A DNA stretch of 53,733 nucleotides from an uncultured Lachnospiraceae bacterium (GTDB lineage Bacteria; Bacillota; Clostridia; Lachnospirales; Lachnospiraceae): contig CANDGI010000021.1 of assembly GCA_947384285.1 (NCBI GenBank), positions 1 through 53,733 on the forward strand, in the 5' to 3' direction. The stretch's first letter is position 1. The number at the start of each line of letters is the position of its first letter. Under the pieces are notes generated by a model, which did no database searches, was not told where the DNA came from, and was given only the letters and a program-made list of their open reading frames with translations. A program made the position numbers and the translations under genes. This document shows, in pieces, positions 39,711-48,388 of this stretch.

Positions 39711-42128
39711 TTGGATGTTAAAAATATTGTTCAAAAAATGAATCTGGAAGAAAAATGTTATCTGCTCTCTGGCAAGGATTTTTGGCAGACTCGTTCCGTA
39801 GGACGAGTGGGAATCTCGAGTGTGACCCTTGCCGACGGGCCTCACGGAGTCAGGAAACAGGAGGGGGCAAGCGACCAATTGGGATTAAACGGCAGTGTGC
39901 CAGCTACGTGTTTTCCAACAGCAGCAACAATTGCCAATAGCTGGGATCCAGAACTTGGGGAAAAAATTGGATCTTACCTTGGGACAGAAGCCGCATCGCA
40001 GGATGTTTGTGTCTTGCTGGGCCCAGGGCTCAATATTAAAAGAAGTCCGCTTTGCGGACGTAATTTTGAATATTTCAGTGAGGATCCATATTTGGCAGGA
40101 AAAATGGCGGCAGGATATGTAAAGGGCATCCAATCCAAAGGAGTGGGGGCATGCCCGAAACATTTTGCTGTGAACTCACAGGAATTTCGCCGGATGGCAA
40201 GTGATTCCATCTTGGATGAAAGGACTCTCCGGGAAATTTATCTGGCCGGTTTTGAGATTGCAGTCAAAGAGTCAAAGCCTAGGTCAATCATGTCATCTTA
40301 TAATCGAGTGAACGGCGTTTATGCCAATGAAAATGAACATCTTCTTCAGAAGATTCTCAGGGATGAATGGGGGTTTGACGGTTTTGTGGTATCAGACTGG
40401 GGAGCTTCCAATGATCATACGGCAGGGGTAGCTGCTGGTTCCCACTTAGAGATGCCCACCACAGGAGGCGATTCCGATGAAGAATTGCTTAGGGCGGTAA
40501 AGAGTGGAAAACTGGATGAGAGGCTATTAGATCAACGGGTGGAGGAACTTCTGAGTGCAATCCTGCCTTTGCGTGAAGCGGTAGATAAGGCCAAGGGAAA
40601 GAAGTTTGATATTGAGAAGCATCATGCCATGGCCAGGGAAGCAGCGGAACAAAGTATTGTCCTTCTGAAGAATGAAAATCGTATTCTTCCTCTTGAGGAA
40701 GGAAAAAAGGTGGCGGTTATCGGTGATTTTGCGAAAACACCCCGATATCAGGGAGCGGGTTCCTCTGTTGTGAATCCCACAAAGCTGGATTCTACGATGG
40801 ATGTGATAGGAAATTTCCCCATAGAATTCTTTGGATTTGCAACAGGGTACCGACGGACAGGAGAGGCAGATGCTGCGCTTGTGAAGGAAGCGTCAGAGCT
40901 TGCATCAAAGGCAGATGTTGTGCTTTTATATATAGGGTTAGATGAAATATCAGAGTCTGAGGGGTTAGACCGTTCGCATATGAGAATTCCAGACAATCAG
41001 ATAAAATTGCTTGAAAAAGTAGCGTCAGTAAACCAGCATGTAGTTGCAGTGCTTTCCGGCGGCTCCTCAATAGAAATGCCTTGGATTAATAAATGTGAAG
41101 CCGTTGTACATGGATATCTAAGCGGACAGGCCGGTGCAGCAGCTATGCTGAATGTCATTGTTGGAAAGGTGAATCCATCTGGGAAGCTGAATGAGACATA
41201 TCCGCTAAAATATGAGGATATTCCATCTGCCCCGTATTTTCCCGCTAAGGAACGCAGTGCAGAGTATAGGGAAGGATTGTATGTGGGCTATCGGTATTTT
41301 GAAACGGTAGGGAAACCGGTATTGTTTCCCTTTGGATTTGGTCTAAGCTACACAACATTTCGGTACAGTAATCTGAAGTTAAGTGAAGAAAAGGCAGTTT
41401 TTGATCTTACAAATACTGGGAACAGGGATGGCGCAGAAGCAGCGCAGCTTTATATTAGTGCAAAATGCGATGGAGTATACCGTCCAAAGAAGGAACTGAA
41501 AGGTTTTTGTAAAATATTTTTAAATGCAGGTGAAACGAAGACGGTGGAGATTCCCCTAGGGAGGGATGCATTCCGCTATTTTAACGTGAAGACAAACCAG
41601 TTTGAAATTGAAAGTGGAAAATATGAAATCTTAATCGGAGCCAGTGCAGCAGATATCCGGCTGTCCGGGACGGTAGATGTGGTTGGGACAAATGCGCCGC
41701 TTCCTTACGATATGGGACAGCTTGAGGATTATGTATCTGGAGATATCACCCATATATCAGACAAAGAGTTTGAAACATTATTAGGGCATAAAATACCGAA
41801 TGGACATTGGAGCGGAAAGCTGGACCGGAATGATGCAATCTGCCAGATGTATTATGCGAAAAGCGCTCCGGCAAGGCTGGTATACAAGATTATGACAAAG
41901 ATACTGAATAAGAGCATGGCAAAGGGGAAACCGGATTTGAATATCATGTTTATCTATAACATGCCTTTCAGGGCTATCGGGAAGATGGCAGGGGGTATGT
42001 GCAGCCAGGAGATGGTGGATGGGATTATGAGGATTGTAAACGGCCATTTCTTTGGCGGCCTGGGACAGGTAATTGGCGGCTTTTTCCGCCAGCGTAAGGT
42101 CATGAAAAAGGCGAGTAAAATGAAGTAA
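39711..42128 (+). CDS. GH3 beta-glycosidase, cytoplasmic
   Basis: Family 3 glycoside hydrolase in the usual domain order. The TIM barrel comes first (VTLADGPHGVR; GRNFEYFSEDPYLAG; PKHFAVNSQEFRR) with nucleophile Asp229 in GFVVSDWGA. The sandwich domain follows (EQSIVLLKNENRILPL; GSGSSVV-type loop), then fibronectin III (FGFGLSYTTFRY). There is no signal peptide, so it should act inside the cell. About 110 extra C-terminal residues form a helical, Met-rich tail (FIYNMPFRAIGKMAGGMCS). The start TTG 39711 is preferred: AAGGTGAG lies 6-7 nt upstream, and the earlier GTG 39639 lies in a stem-loop. It may process oligosaccharides or glycosides taken up by the cell. Confidence 0.85.
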   Translation: MDVKNIVQKMNLEEKCYLLSGKDFWQTRSVGRVGISSVTLADGPHGVRKQEGASDQLGLNGSVPATCFPTAATIANSWDPELGEKIGSYLGTEAASQDVCVLLGPGLNIKRSPLCGRNFEYFSEDPYLAGKMAAGYVKGIQSKGVGACPKHFAVNSQEFRRMASDSILDERTLREIYLAGFEIAVKESKPRSIMSSYNRVNGVYANENEHLLQKILRDEWGFDGFVVSDWGASNDHTAGVAAGSHLEMPTTGGDSDEELLRAVKSGKLDERLLDQRVEELLSAILPLREAVDKAKGKKFDIEKHHAMAREAAEQSIVLLKNENRILPLEEGKKVAVIGDFAKTPRYQGAGSSVVNPTKLDSTMDVIGNFPIEFFGFATGYRRTGEADAALVKEASELASKADVVLLYIGLDEISESEGLDRSHMRIPDNQIKLLEKVASVNQHVVAVLSGGSSIEMPWINKCEAVVHGYLSGQAGAAAMLNVIVGKVNPSGKLNETYPLKYEDIPSAPYFPAKERSAEYREGLYVGYRYFETVGKPVLFPFGFGLSYTTFRYSNLKLSEEKAVFDLTNTGNRDGAEAAQLYISAKCDGVYRPKKELKGFCKIFLNAGETKTVEIPLGRDAFRYFNVKTNQFEIESGKYEILIGASAADIRLSGTVDVVGTNAPLPYDMGQLEDYVSGDITHISDKEFETLLGHKIPNGHWSGKLDRNDAICQMYYAKSAPARLVYKIMTKILNKSMAKGKPDLNIMFIYNMPFRAIGKMAGGMCSQEMVDGIMRIVNGHFFGGLGQVIGGFFRQRKVMKKASKMK

Positions 42129-42151
42129 GAGTGCAGTTGGAGGTGAAGTTC

Positions 42152-42730
42152 ATGAAAGAAAATGCATTTGCAAAATGGTGGTCAGGATTTTCAGGGAAGC
42201 ATCCTGGAGCGGCCAAGTGGATTCGGGAAGGAGGCCTATTTTTCCTGTTCAGCAATCTGGTAACAGTATGGCAATATATCCTAATCCAGTTCCTGCCAGG
42301 CGCTTTTTCGGCTTATAAAAATGTGGAATGGATGTGGCCAGGCATCCAGATGGAATTATTTGGAGCATCTTTTACATTCAATGTTCTTGGATACAGTGTG
42401 GCGGATGGGGGGCTTGCGTATTTCATCGGATATCTGATTGCAACCTTTACGGCCCAATGCATCAATTTCCCATTGCAGAGAAATATCACTTTCCGAAGCC
42501 ATGGGAAGATTCCGCCACAGATTGTTGGGTATTTTTTTGGCTGGATAGGAGTAACACTGGTGGTAAACTCCATCAACAGCATTTGGGTAGGAGTAGCTGG
42601 AACGCTGGGTGTACCAGATTTTATTTACAACATTATTACAACAGTCCTTACTGGCGGAGTGTCTATGGTCATCTTCTTTGTGGTCAATAAGATTATCTTC
42701 CCGGAGGGAGAGAAAAGTATTGGAACATAA
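42152..42730 (+). CDS. GtrA-like membrane protein
   Basis: Protein of 192 aa with about four hydrophobic segments (GGLFFLFSNLVTVWQYILIQF; ADGGLAYFIGYLIATFTAQC; IVGYFFGWIGVTLVVNSIN; NIITTVLTGGVSMVIFFVVN). The NFPLQRNITFRS sequence after the second segment matches the (F/N)xxxRxxxFR hallmark of the GtrA family, linked to flipping lipid-linked sugars or to cell-surface polysaccharide synthesis. ATG 42152 has GGAGG 8 nt upstream; an earlier GTG is not needed. It is 23 nt after the GH3 gene, so co-transcribed. A large palindrome follows as a shared terminator with the convergent etfA gene. Confidence 0.75.
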   Translation: MKENAFAKWWSGFSGKHPGAAKWIREGGLFFLFSNLVTVWQYILIQFLPGAFSAYKNVEWMWPGIQMELFGASFTFNVLGYSVADGGLAYFIGYLIATFTAQCINFPLQRNITFRSHGKIPPQIVGYFFGWIGVTLVVNSINSIWVGVAGTLGVPDFIYNIITTVLTGGVSMVIFFVVNKIIFPEGEKSIGT

Positions 42731-42733
42731 AAA

Positions 42734-42830
42734 AAGCTGCCGGAAAATACAGGATTTTTGCAATCTATAGAATGAGTTTTTCTCAAACGGTATCTATAGA
42801 TTGTACAAAAAGGGTATTTCCTGGCAGCTT
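42734..42830. terminator. Long imperfect palindrome between convergent genes
   Basis: Outer arms AAGCTGCC (42734-42741) and GGCAGCTT (42823-42830) and inner arms CAATCTATAGA (42761-42771) and TCTATAGATTG (42793-42803) form a roughly 38-bp imperfect stem with a 21-nt loop. A-runs and T-runs flank it on both sides, so it can terminate transcription both ways. Its size also allows a decayed MITE-like element. Confidence 0.6.
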
Positions 42831-42883
42831 CTTTCGTATCATGACAAAGAAATTAAATTTGGCAAAGAGTAAAATAGTAAAGT

Positions 42884-43888
42884 TTATGCTTTCGCTTTTT
42901 TGATTGCATCCGTAAGGACGGGCAATACCTCAAATAAATCCCCTACAATCCCGTAATCGGCAACGCCGAAAATAGGAGCATCCGGGTCTTTGTTAATGGC
43001 AATGATATGGTCGGAGCTGCTCATGCCTGCAAGATGCTGGATAGCGCCAGAGATTCCGCAGGCAATGTAAAGCTTTGGCCCGACGGTTTTTCCGGTCTGG
43101 CCTACCTGGTGTGCATGGGGAATCCAGCCGGAGTCCACAGCCGCACGGGATGCGCCCACGGTTCCTCCCAGGGCTTCTGCCAATGCACGGATGGGCGCAA
43201 ATCCTTCCGGCCCTTTTACGCCGCGTCCGCCGGAAACGATAATCTGTGCGCCTTCCAAATCAACGGATTCTGCATCCATTTCACGGATAAGCTCTATAAT
43301 CTGGGTGCGGATATCCTCAGCTGGGACAGAAATCTTCTCCCAGATAACTTTTGCATCTTTTTCGGCAGGTTCTGCCATCTTAAATACGCCTGGGCGAACC
43401 GTGCCCATCTGGGGCCGGTGCTCTGGGCACATGATGGTTGCCATCAGGTTGCCGCCGAATGCCGGGCGGGTCCAGGCTACATTTCCGGTCTCCGCATCAA
43501 TGTCAAGGGCTGTGCAGTCTGCGGTCAGGCCTGTGTGGAGCCGGCAGGCAATTCTTGGCCCTAAGTCGCGGCCATTGTTGGTTGCGCCAATCAGCATGCT
43601 GGTGGGGCCGTATTTTTCCACGAGCTTTGTAATGGCAATGGTATAGGCATCTGTAGAATAATCTTTGTATTCTTCCCCATCTACTGCGATGACGGTATCT
43701 GCGCCATAACGGGAAGCGGCTTCAATGGATGCATTCACGTTACAGCCGATGACAACAGCCGCCAGTTCGCCGCCCTGCTTTTTTGCCATAGCTTTGCCGG
43801 GATTTAAAAGCTCAAGGCCGACTTTTTTCGGTGAGCCGTCCTCTTTTGTTTCGATAAATACCCAAAGGTCTTTGGTTTTGACTTCCAT
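42884..43888 (-). CDS. etfA: Electron transfer flavoprotein alpha subunit (EtfA)
   Basis: FAD-binding subunit of an electron transfer flavoprotein. The C-terminal FAD domain has [46 protein letters not shown] and [20 protein letters not shown], all as expected. Length 334 aa; no N-terminal ferredoxin domain. GGAGG precedes the ATG. It follows etfB by 13 nt and is last in the five-gene minus-strand operon. With EtfB it would carry electrons to or from an acyl-CoA dehydrogenase; being in addition to FixAB from the same operon it may serve a different flavoenzyme or a bifurcating step (inference). Confidence 0.93.
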   Translation of the reverse strand: MEVKTKDLWVFIETKEDGSPKKVGLELLNPGKAMAKKQGGELAAVVIGCNVNASIEAASRYGADTVIAVDGEEYKDYSTDAYTIAITKLVEKYGPTSMLIGATNNGRDLGPRIACRLHTGLTADCTALDIDAETGNVAWTRPAFGGNLMATIMCPEHRPQMGTVRPGVFKMAEPAEKDAKVIWEKISVPAEDIRTQIIELIREMDAESVDLEGAQIIVSGGRGVKGPEGFAPIRALAEALGGTVGASRAAVDSGWIPHAHQVGQTGKTVGPKLYIACGISGAIQHLAGMSSSDHIIAINKDPDAPIFGVADYGIVGDLFEVLPVLTDAIKKAKA

Positions 43889-43901
43889 GGTAAATCCTCC
43901 T

Positions 43902-44705
43902 TCATATTAAGCCATTGTCGCTCATTAGGGTAAACAGCTTCATAGTGCTTGCGGAAGCGGTATCTTCCTGTATTACTATGCCGCCGCTTTTCCTTGGCGG
44001 GACAAAGGTGGCTTTTACTTTTGTGGGGGAGCCTTTTAGACCGGCATGCTCCAGGTTGATTTCTGTTAAGTCTACAGCGGTGATATCAGGAATTTCGGCA
44101 CGGTTCGCAGCCATTTTCCGCTTTAAAGTGGGATATCTTGGATCCCAGGAAGGCTTGGTGTAGGTGACCAGGCAGGGCATGGAGGCAGTGATCACCTGCA
44201 CGCCTTCTTCCACTTCTTTTTTCACAATGACTTTGCCGTTTTCCACAGAGGCTTCCAGGCCGTATGTAATCTGGGGAAGCCCTAGGTGTTCCGCAATCTC
44301 AGGCCCAACCTGCGCCGTGTCCCCGTCAATTGCCTGTTTTCCGCAGAAAATCAGGTCAAAACTGCCTTCAAGGGTTTCCACATGGCGGATGGCCTGGGAA
44401 AGGATGTAGCTGGTTGCCAAGGTATCTGAGCCGCCGAAAGCCCGGTCGGTAAGGAGATATGCTTTGTCCGCAGCAATGGCAAGGCATTCCTTCAGGGCAT
44501 TTTTGGCTTGTGCCGGCCCCATGGAAAGAACCACGATTTTTGTATCGGGATTATTGTCCTTGATGCGCGCAGCGGCTTCCAGCGCGTAACCGTCAAAGGG
44601 ATTGACGATGGAGGGAACGCCTTCGCGTATCAGAGTATTTTTTACCGGATCAATTTTAATCTCGGTAGTATCAGGAACTTGTTTGATGCATACAAGTATG
44701 TTCAT
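43902..44705 (-). CDS. etfB: Electron transfer flavoprotein beta subunit (EtfB)
   Basis: Partner of EtfA. The N-terminal motif NILVCIKQVPDTTEIKIDP is followed by VNPFDGYALEAAARIKD and the nucleotide-site segment CGKQAIDGDTAQVGPEIAEHLGLPQ. The DGDTAQVGP loop (AMP/FAD site) and the final basic KVKATFVPPRKSGG are intact. Length 267 aa is normal. Compared with the FixA-like protein encoded in the same operon it is clearly a different EtfB lineage, closer in motif style to those associated with butyryl-CoA-type dehydrogenases. GGAGG precedes the ATG. It lies 2 nt after the CoA ligase gene. Confidence 0.93.
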   Translation of the reverse strand: MNILVCIKQVPDTTEIKIDPVKNTLIREGVPSIVNPFDGYALEAAARIKDNNPDTKIVVLSMGPAQAKNALKECLAIAADKAYLLTDRAFGGSDTLATSYILSQAIRHVETLEGSFDLIFCGKQAIDGDTAQVGPEIAEHLGLPQITYGLEASVENGKVIVKKEVEEGVQVITASMPCLVTYTKPSWDPRYPTLKRKMAANRAEIPDITAVDLTEINLEHAGLKGSPTKVKATFVPPRKSGGIVIQEDTASASTMKLFTLMSDNGLI

Positions 44706-44707
44706 TG

Positions 44708-46267
44708 TTATTCCTCCTGGTTTAGAAGATTCTTTTTGATTTTCCCAGTTGCAGTGCGAGGAAATTCTTTGACAAATGCAAGCTGGGTGGGAACTTTAAA
44801 GTAAGCGAGGTGTTCTTCGCAGTAGCGGATAATGGCTTCTTCGCTAAGGGTTTCCCCCTCTTTTAACTGGATAAAAGCCTTGACGGCCTGGCCCCGGATG
44901 GAATCTGGCACGCCGATGACCGCGGCATCTGCAATCATAGGATGGGAGGTCAGCGCGCATTCCACTTCCGTACAGCTGATATTTTCTCCCGCCCGTTTGA
45001 TGATGTGGCCGCAGCGTCCCAGGAAAAAGAGCCAGCCTTCTTCATCCAGATACCCCCAGTCGCCGGAGTGCAGCCAGCCTTCTTTATCAAGCAGGCGTTT
45101 TGTAGCCTCCTCATCCTGGTAATAGCCCTGTACCAGAGAGCGGCCGGGTACGCCATGCACGCAGATTTCCCCTTCGGTTCCGGCCGGGAGGGTATTGCCC
45201 ATCTCGTCTACAATTTTGATTTCATAAGAAAGGGCAGGCCTTCCTACCGAGGGCCAATGCTGGCTGCCCCAGGGCGGAACGCAGGTCACCGCAGAAACCG
45301 TTTCCGTCATGCCGTAGGAGTTTAAAAGCCTTACCTGGAACCGCTCTTCAAAAGCTTCTTTTTCCTCCTGGCTTAGCCCCATGGAGAAATAAACCTGCTT
45401 CAGGCAGTGGTTCTTTTCCCAGGGCTGCACCGGCTGCATCAGCAGGGTGCGGTTCATGATGGACATGGTATCGGTAAAATCTGCTTTGTGCTCATAAATC
45501 TGCCGCCAGAACCGTCTGGCGCTGTAGTGCTCCACCATAATCAATGTGCTGCCGGTACAGATGACCGGAGCCGCTGCCATTTCCTGGAAATCCATGTGGT
45601 AACAAGGCATGGCAGTTAGAAAACGATCCCCGGTGCGCATGCAGATTTGTTCCGCGTGGAGCAGTCCGCCGTATACTACATTGCAGTGTGTGTATATAAC
45701 GCCTTTGGGGTGGCGGGTGGTGCCGGAAGTAAACAGGATGACCGCGGCATCTTCGGAGCATACTGCGGTCTGATCCTTTAAAATGACTGCCTGGCTTTTC
45801 ATGGCAGGTTCCAGGGATATGACTCTTGGATCCTCGGATTCCCCGCCTGCCAGTATCAGGGTCTGCAGCTGGAATTCTTCAAAATGTTCCAAATAGATTC
45901 CGATGGAGCATGGTTCCGCAATCAAATGGGAAATCCTGCATTTTTCGATAATGTAGCTGCATTCCCTGGCTTGGAAATGCTCGTTGATAGGAACAGAGAT
46001 TGCGCCGATTTGGGCAATTGCCAGCCAACAGGCCAGATATTCCGGACGGTTGTGCAGATGCATTGCCACAAACCCACCTTTTTGGATGCCCAGGCTTAAA
46101 AACAGGTTGGCCGCCTGCTTCACCCTTTGGTCAAATTCCTGGTAGGTGTAACAGCTTACCTTATCCTCTACAGAAATATATTTCAAAAAAAGGTTTTTCC
46201 CATAAATTTTTACCGTTTCGTCCCATTGGCTTTTTAAGGTACGGTTTCCCACAATATCTGCTATCAT
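44708..46267 (-). CDS. caiC: CaiC-like acyl-CoA ligase
   Basis: AMP-forming acyl-CoA synthetase that would activate a carboxylic acid to its CoA thioester. The P-loop ILFTSGTTRHPKG is at about 177-189, the GYxE-type motif appears as NSYGMTET, the hinge Asp is in GWLHSGDWGYLDEEG, and the C-terminal catalytic Lys is in TATGKIKKN. Wording such as YSARRFWRQIYEHKAD and LLNSYGMTETVSAV closely follows the E. coli carnitine/crotonobetaine ligase CaiC, more than generic long-chain ligases (comparison from memory). Length 519 aa. It sits between fixB and etfB in the operon. Substrate may be carnitine, gamma-butyrobetaine or another acid. Confidence 0.82.
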   Translation of the reverse strand: MIADIVGNRTLKSQWDETVKIYGKNLFLKYISVEDKVSCYTYQEFDQRVKQAANLFLSLGIQKGGFVAMHLHNRPEYLACWLAIAQIGAISVPINEHFQARECSYIIEKCRISHLIAEPCSIGIYLEHFEEFQLQTLILAGGESEDPRVISLEPAMKSQAVILKDQTAVCSEDAAVILFTSGTTRHPKGVIYTHCNVVYGGLLHAEQICMRTGDRFLTAMPCYHMDFQEMAAAPVICTGSTLIMVEHYSARRFWRQIYEHKADFTDTMSIMNRTLLMQPVQPWEKNHCLKQVYFSMGLSQEEKEAFEERFQVRLLNSYGMTETVSAVTCVPPWGSQHWPSVGRPALSYEIKIVDEMGNTLPAGTEGEICVHGVPGRSLVQGYYQDEEATKRLLDKEGWLHSGDWGYLDEEGWLFFLGRCGHIIKRAGENISCTEVECALTSHPMIADAAVIGVPDSIRGQAVKAFIQLKEGETLSEEAIIRYCEEHLAYFKVPTQLAFVKEFPRTATGKIKKNLLNQEE

Positions 46268-46297
46268 AACGGCGCTCCTTTATCATTCCTGTTTGGC

Positions 46298-47224
46298 CTA
46301 TGAAAGTTTCTCGATTAATGACGGTACAATTTTATACATGTCGCCCACCAGCCCGAAATCAGCATTTTTAAAAATCGGCGCTGCCTTATCTTTATTGATG
46401 GCAACAATGACTTTTGATTTGTTGATGCCGCCGATATGCTGTACCTGGCCGGACACGCCCAGTACTACAATCAGCTCTGGCTTCACCTGTACGCCGGTAA
46501 TTCCCATATAACATGCCTTGGGCATCCATTTATTATTCTCTGCAACCGGACGGGAGCAGCCAACTTCTGCATCCAATACCTTTGCAAGGTTTCTGCACAT
46601 TTCCAGATCTTCCTCTGCAGCCAGGCCCCGGCCTACGTCTATGATGCGCTTTGCAGCAACCAGGTTTACCGCTCCTTCTTTTTTCTCATTGCGGGAAATC
46701 CGGCGGATTGGCTGGGAAGGCTCCCCTGCAATTGGAAGAACCTCTGCGTTCCCGGAGGTTTCTGCTGGCGCTTCAAAAATTCCAGCGGAAATTGTGATAA
46801 CCCCGTAAGGAGCTGTAAAGCTTTCTTTGCGCTGGGCAGTTCCGCCGTATACCACCCGGTGGCAGAACAGAGCATCATTTTCTACGGATAAATCGTTTAC
46901 GCTGCCAAGTACGGCAGTGTCCAGGTAAACAGAAAGCTTCCCGGCAAGACAGCGCCCCCGGATGCTGTTGTTGACCATTACCATAGCCTTTTGCTGCTCC
47001 TTTACCAAGGCAGCGATTGGAGCTGCATAGTCTTCTGGCGCTCCTTCTTCCGAAACCGGGCAGAAGATAATCTTGTCAGCGCCGCAGGATATATGTTCCT
47101 TTGCGGCAGCTTCATCACCGAATACAACGGCAGTCACAGAATCTGCCAGTTTTTTTGCCCCTGCGCAGAATTCCGGCAGGACGGCATAGTTGTCACTTAC
47201 AATAAAAATAGACTGAATTGCCAT
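46298..47224 (-). CDS. fixB: FixB-like electron transfer flavoprotein alpha subunit
   Basis: EtfA-type FAD protein of the FixB/CaiAB-associated lineage. CSRPVAENNKWMP, ITGVQVKPELIVVLGVSGQV and INKDKAAPIFKNADFGLVGD follow E. coli FixB closely, unlike the ordinary EtfA encoded downstream. In E. coli, FixAB feed electrons to the crotonobetainyl-CoA reductase CaiA; a CaiA-like gene is present here at 52.5 kb. Length 308 aa. ATG 47224 is chosen because GGAGG lies 9 nt upstream; a TTG at 47230 is only 3 nt from it. Confidence 0.88.
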   Translation of the reverse strand: MAIQSIFIVSDNYAVLPEFCAGAKKLADSVTAVVFGDEAAAKEHISCGADKIIFCPVSEEGAPEDYAAPIAALVKEQQKAMVMVNNSIRGRCLAGKLSVYLDTAVLGSVNDLSVENDALFCHRVVYGGTAQRKESFTAPYGVITISAGIFEAPAETSGNAEVLPIAGEPSQPIRRISRNEKKEGAVNLVAAKRIIDVGRGLAAEEDLEMCRNLAKVLDAEVGCSRPVAENNKWMPKACYMGITGVQVKPELIVVLGVSGQVQHIGGINKSKVIVAINKDKAAPIFKNADFGLVGDMYKIVPSLIEKLS

Positions 47225-47240
47225 AATCAATATCCTCCTT

Positions 47241-48005
47241 TTAAAATCCTTCTTTTCTCAAGAATGCAGCCAAGGCGTTTACCGCTTCTTCGTTGTCGCC
47301 TTCTATGGTCTCCTGGCGGCGTTCCTGCTGCTGCGGGGCAAGCTGCTCTGCTATGCTGGCAGAAGGTGCGAGTTCTTCATCAATGGAGAGCAGGTTTACG
47401 GGTTTCTTGCCTGCTTTCATGATTTCACGCATGCTTGGGACAGAGGGCACGTTGATTTCTGAGGAAACAGACAGTACGGCAGGAAGGGGAACTTCCAGAA
47501 CTTCCACTTCTTCTTCCAGCGTCCGCTCTACTTCCAGGGTATGCTCGGAAGCTGCTTTGATGCCGGTGACATTGTTGACAACCGGAAGGTTCAAAAGCGT
47601 ACCAACCTGGATGCCTGTTTCCTGGAGATAGAGGTCGCTGGAGCCTGCGCCGCATAATACAACGTCATAAGAGCCGATAGCTTTTAATGCAGCGGCAATT
47701 GCTTTTGCTGTCTGTAAGGAATCAGAAAAGCTATGTGCATCATCAATCACAAGGTTCAGCTCATCTGCTCCACGGGATAAAACGTCCTTGCGGATTTTGG
47801 AATTTTCCAGAAAGCTGCTGGAGCCGATGGAAAGCGCTGCCATGCTTCCGCCGCTTTCCGCTGCCAGTACCTTGCCGCTTTCTAATGCGTTTAAATCATA
47901 CTGGCTGATTTTTAGTGATGCTTCTGCCGTATTAAGGGTCCGGTCTGGCAGAATTGTAATTTCTTCTTCGTTTGGAACAATTTTGCAACACGCAATGATT
48001 TTCAT
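47241..48005 (-). CDS. fixA: FixA-like electron transfer flavoprotein beta subunit
   Basis: EtfB-type partner of FixB. KIIACCKIVPNEEEITI at the N-terminus, KISQYDLNALESG, RKDVLSRGADEL, LCGAGSSDLYLQETGIQVGTL and the C-terminal ERRQETIEGDNEEAV match E. coli FixA along the protein. Length 254 aa is normal. First gene of the minus-strand operon, with GGAAG before the ATG and a near-consensus promoter about 100 nt upstream. Expected to pass electrons (from NADH or ferredoxin via other enzymes) to the CaiA-like reductase. Confidence 0.9.
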   Translation of the reverse strand: MKIIACCKIVPNEEEITILPDRTLNTAEASLKISQYDLNALESGKVLAAESGGSMAALSIGSSSFLENSKIRKDVLSRGADELNLVIDDAHSFSDSLQTAKAIAAALKAIGSYDVVLCGAGSSDLYLQETGIQVGTLLNLPVVNNVTGIKAASEHTLEVERTLEEEVEVLEVPLPAVLSVSSEINVPSVPSMREIMKAGKKPVNLLSIDEELAPSASIAEQLAPQQQERRQETIEGDNEEAVNALAAFLRKEGF

Positions 48006-48058
48006 ACCTGTTCTTCCTTTCCTGTATCATATTTTTTCTCATGGCGAGAGGGTTGTGC

Positions 48059-48091
48059 TATACTTTTTCAAAACTTTCACGAAAAAGTATA
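48059..48091 (-). other. Perfect 11-bp palindrome at the 5' end of the fix operon mRNA
   Basis: TATACTTTTTC (48059-48069) and GAAAAAGTATA (48081-48091) pair perfectly around an 11-nt loop. It lies just downstream of the fixA promoter -10 (48103-48108), so it would form a hairpin at the very start of the transcript, or be an operator covering the start site. Confidence 0.65.
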
Positions 48092-48102
48092 TTGATGCCT
48101 TT

Positions 48103-48131
48103 ATCATAATCAATGAAAATGCTTTTGTCAA
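48103..48131 (-). promoter_or_regulatory. Promoter of the fixA-fixB-caiC-etfB-etfA operon
   Basis: On the minus strand TTGACA (48126-48131) and TATGAT (48103-48108) are 17 bp apart, a near-consensus sigma-A promoter. The 383-bp gap between divergent operons holds this promoter, the palindrome at 48059-48091, AT-rich sequence and the plus-strand promoter; no gene is visible in it. Confidence 0.75.
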
Positions 48132-48273
48132 TGTCGAATTTTTAACAAACACAAAATTTTTTTGATTTGTCACAGATAAAACAGCAGTTTGCGAAAAATA
48201 TATAATAAGTAGAAAAATTTACTTTGTATAATTTTAACAAAATTTCAGGTGAAATATTGTTTGATTTTGTGAT

Positions 48274-48303
48274 TTGACTTAGGAAACCAGAACGTGTTAT
48301 ACT
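48274..48303 (+). promoter_or_regulatory. Promoter of the CoA-transferase operon
   Basis: TTGACT (48274-48279) and TATACT (48298-48303) are 18 bp apart, with an extended TG at 48295-48296. Start of transcription would be about 75-80 nt before the first gene's ATG. Confidence 0.7.
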
Positions 48304-48388
48304 CCCTACAAACAGGAGGGAATAGGATTTATTTTTTTTGACTGTTAATTTTCACGTAAAAGTAAAATTTCAGAAGGGAGACGAAACT

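Noticed and set aside
42734-42830. MITE or insertion-sequence remnant
   Set aside because: No target-site duplication or transposase fragment could be recognised; position between convergent genes fits a bidirectional terminator better.
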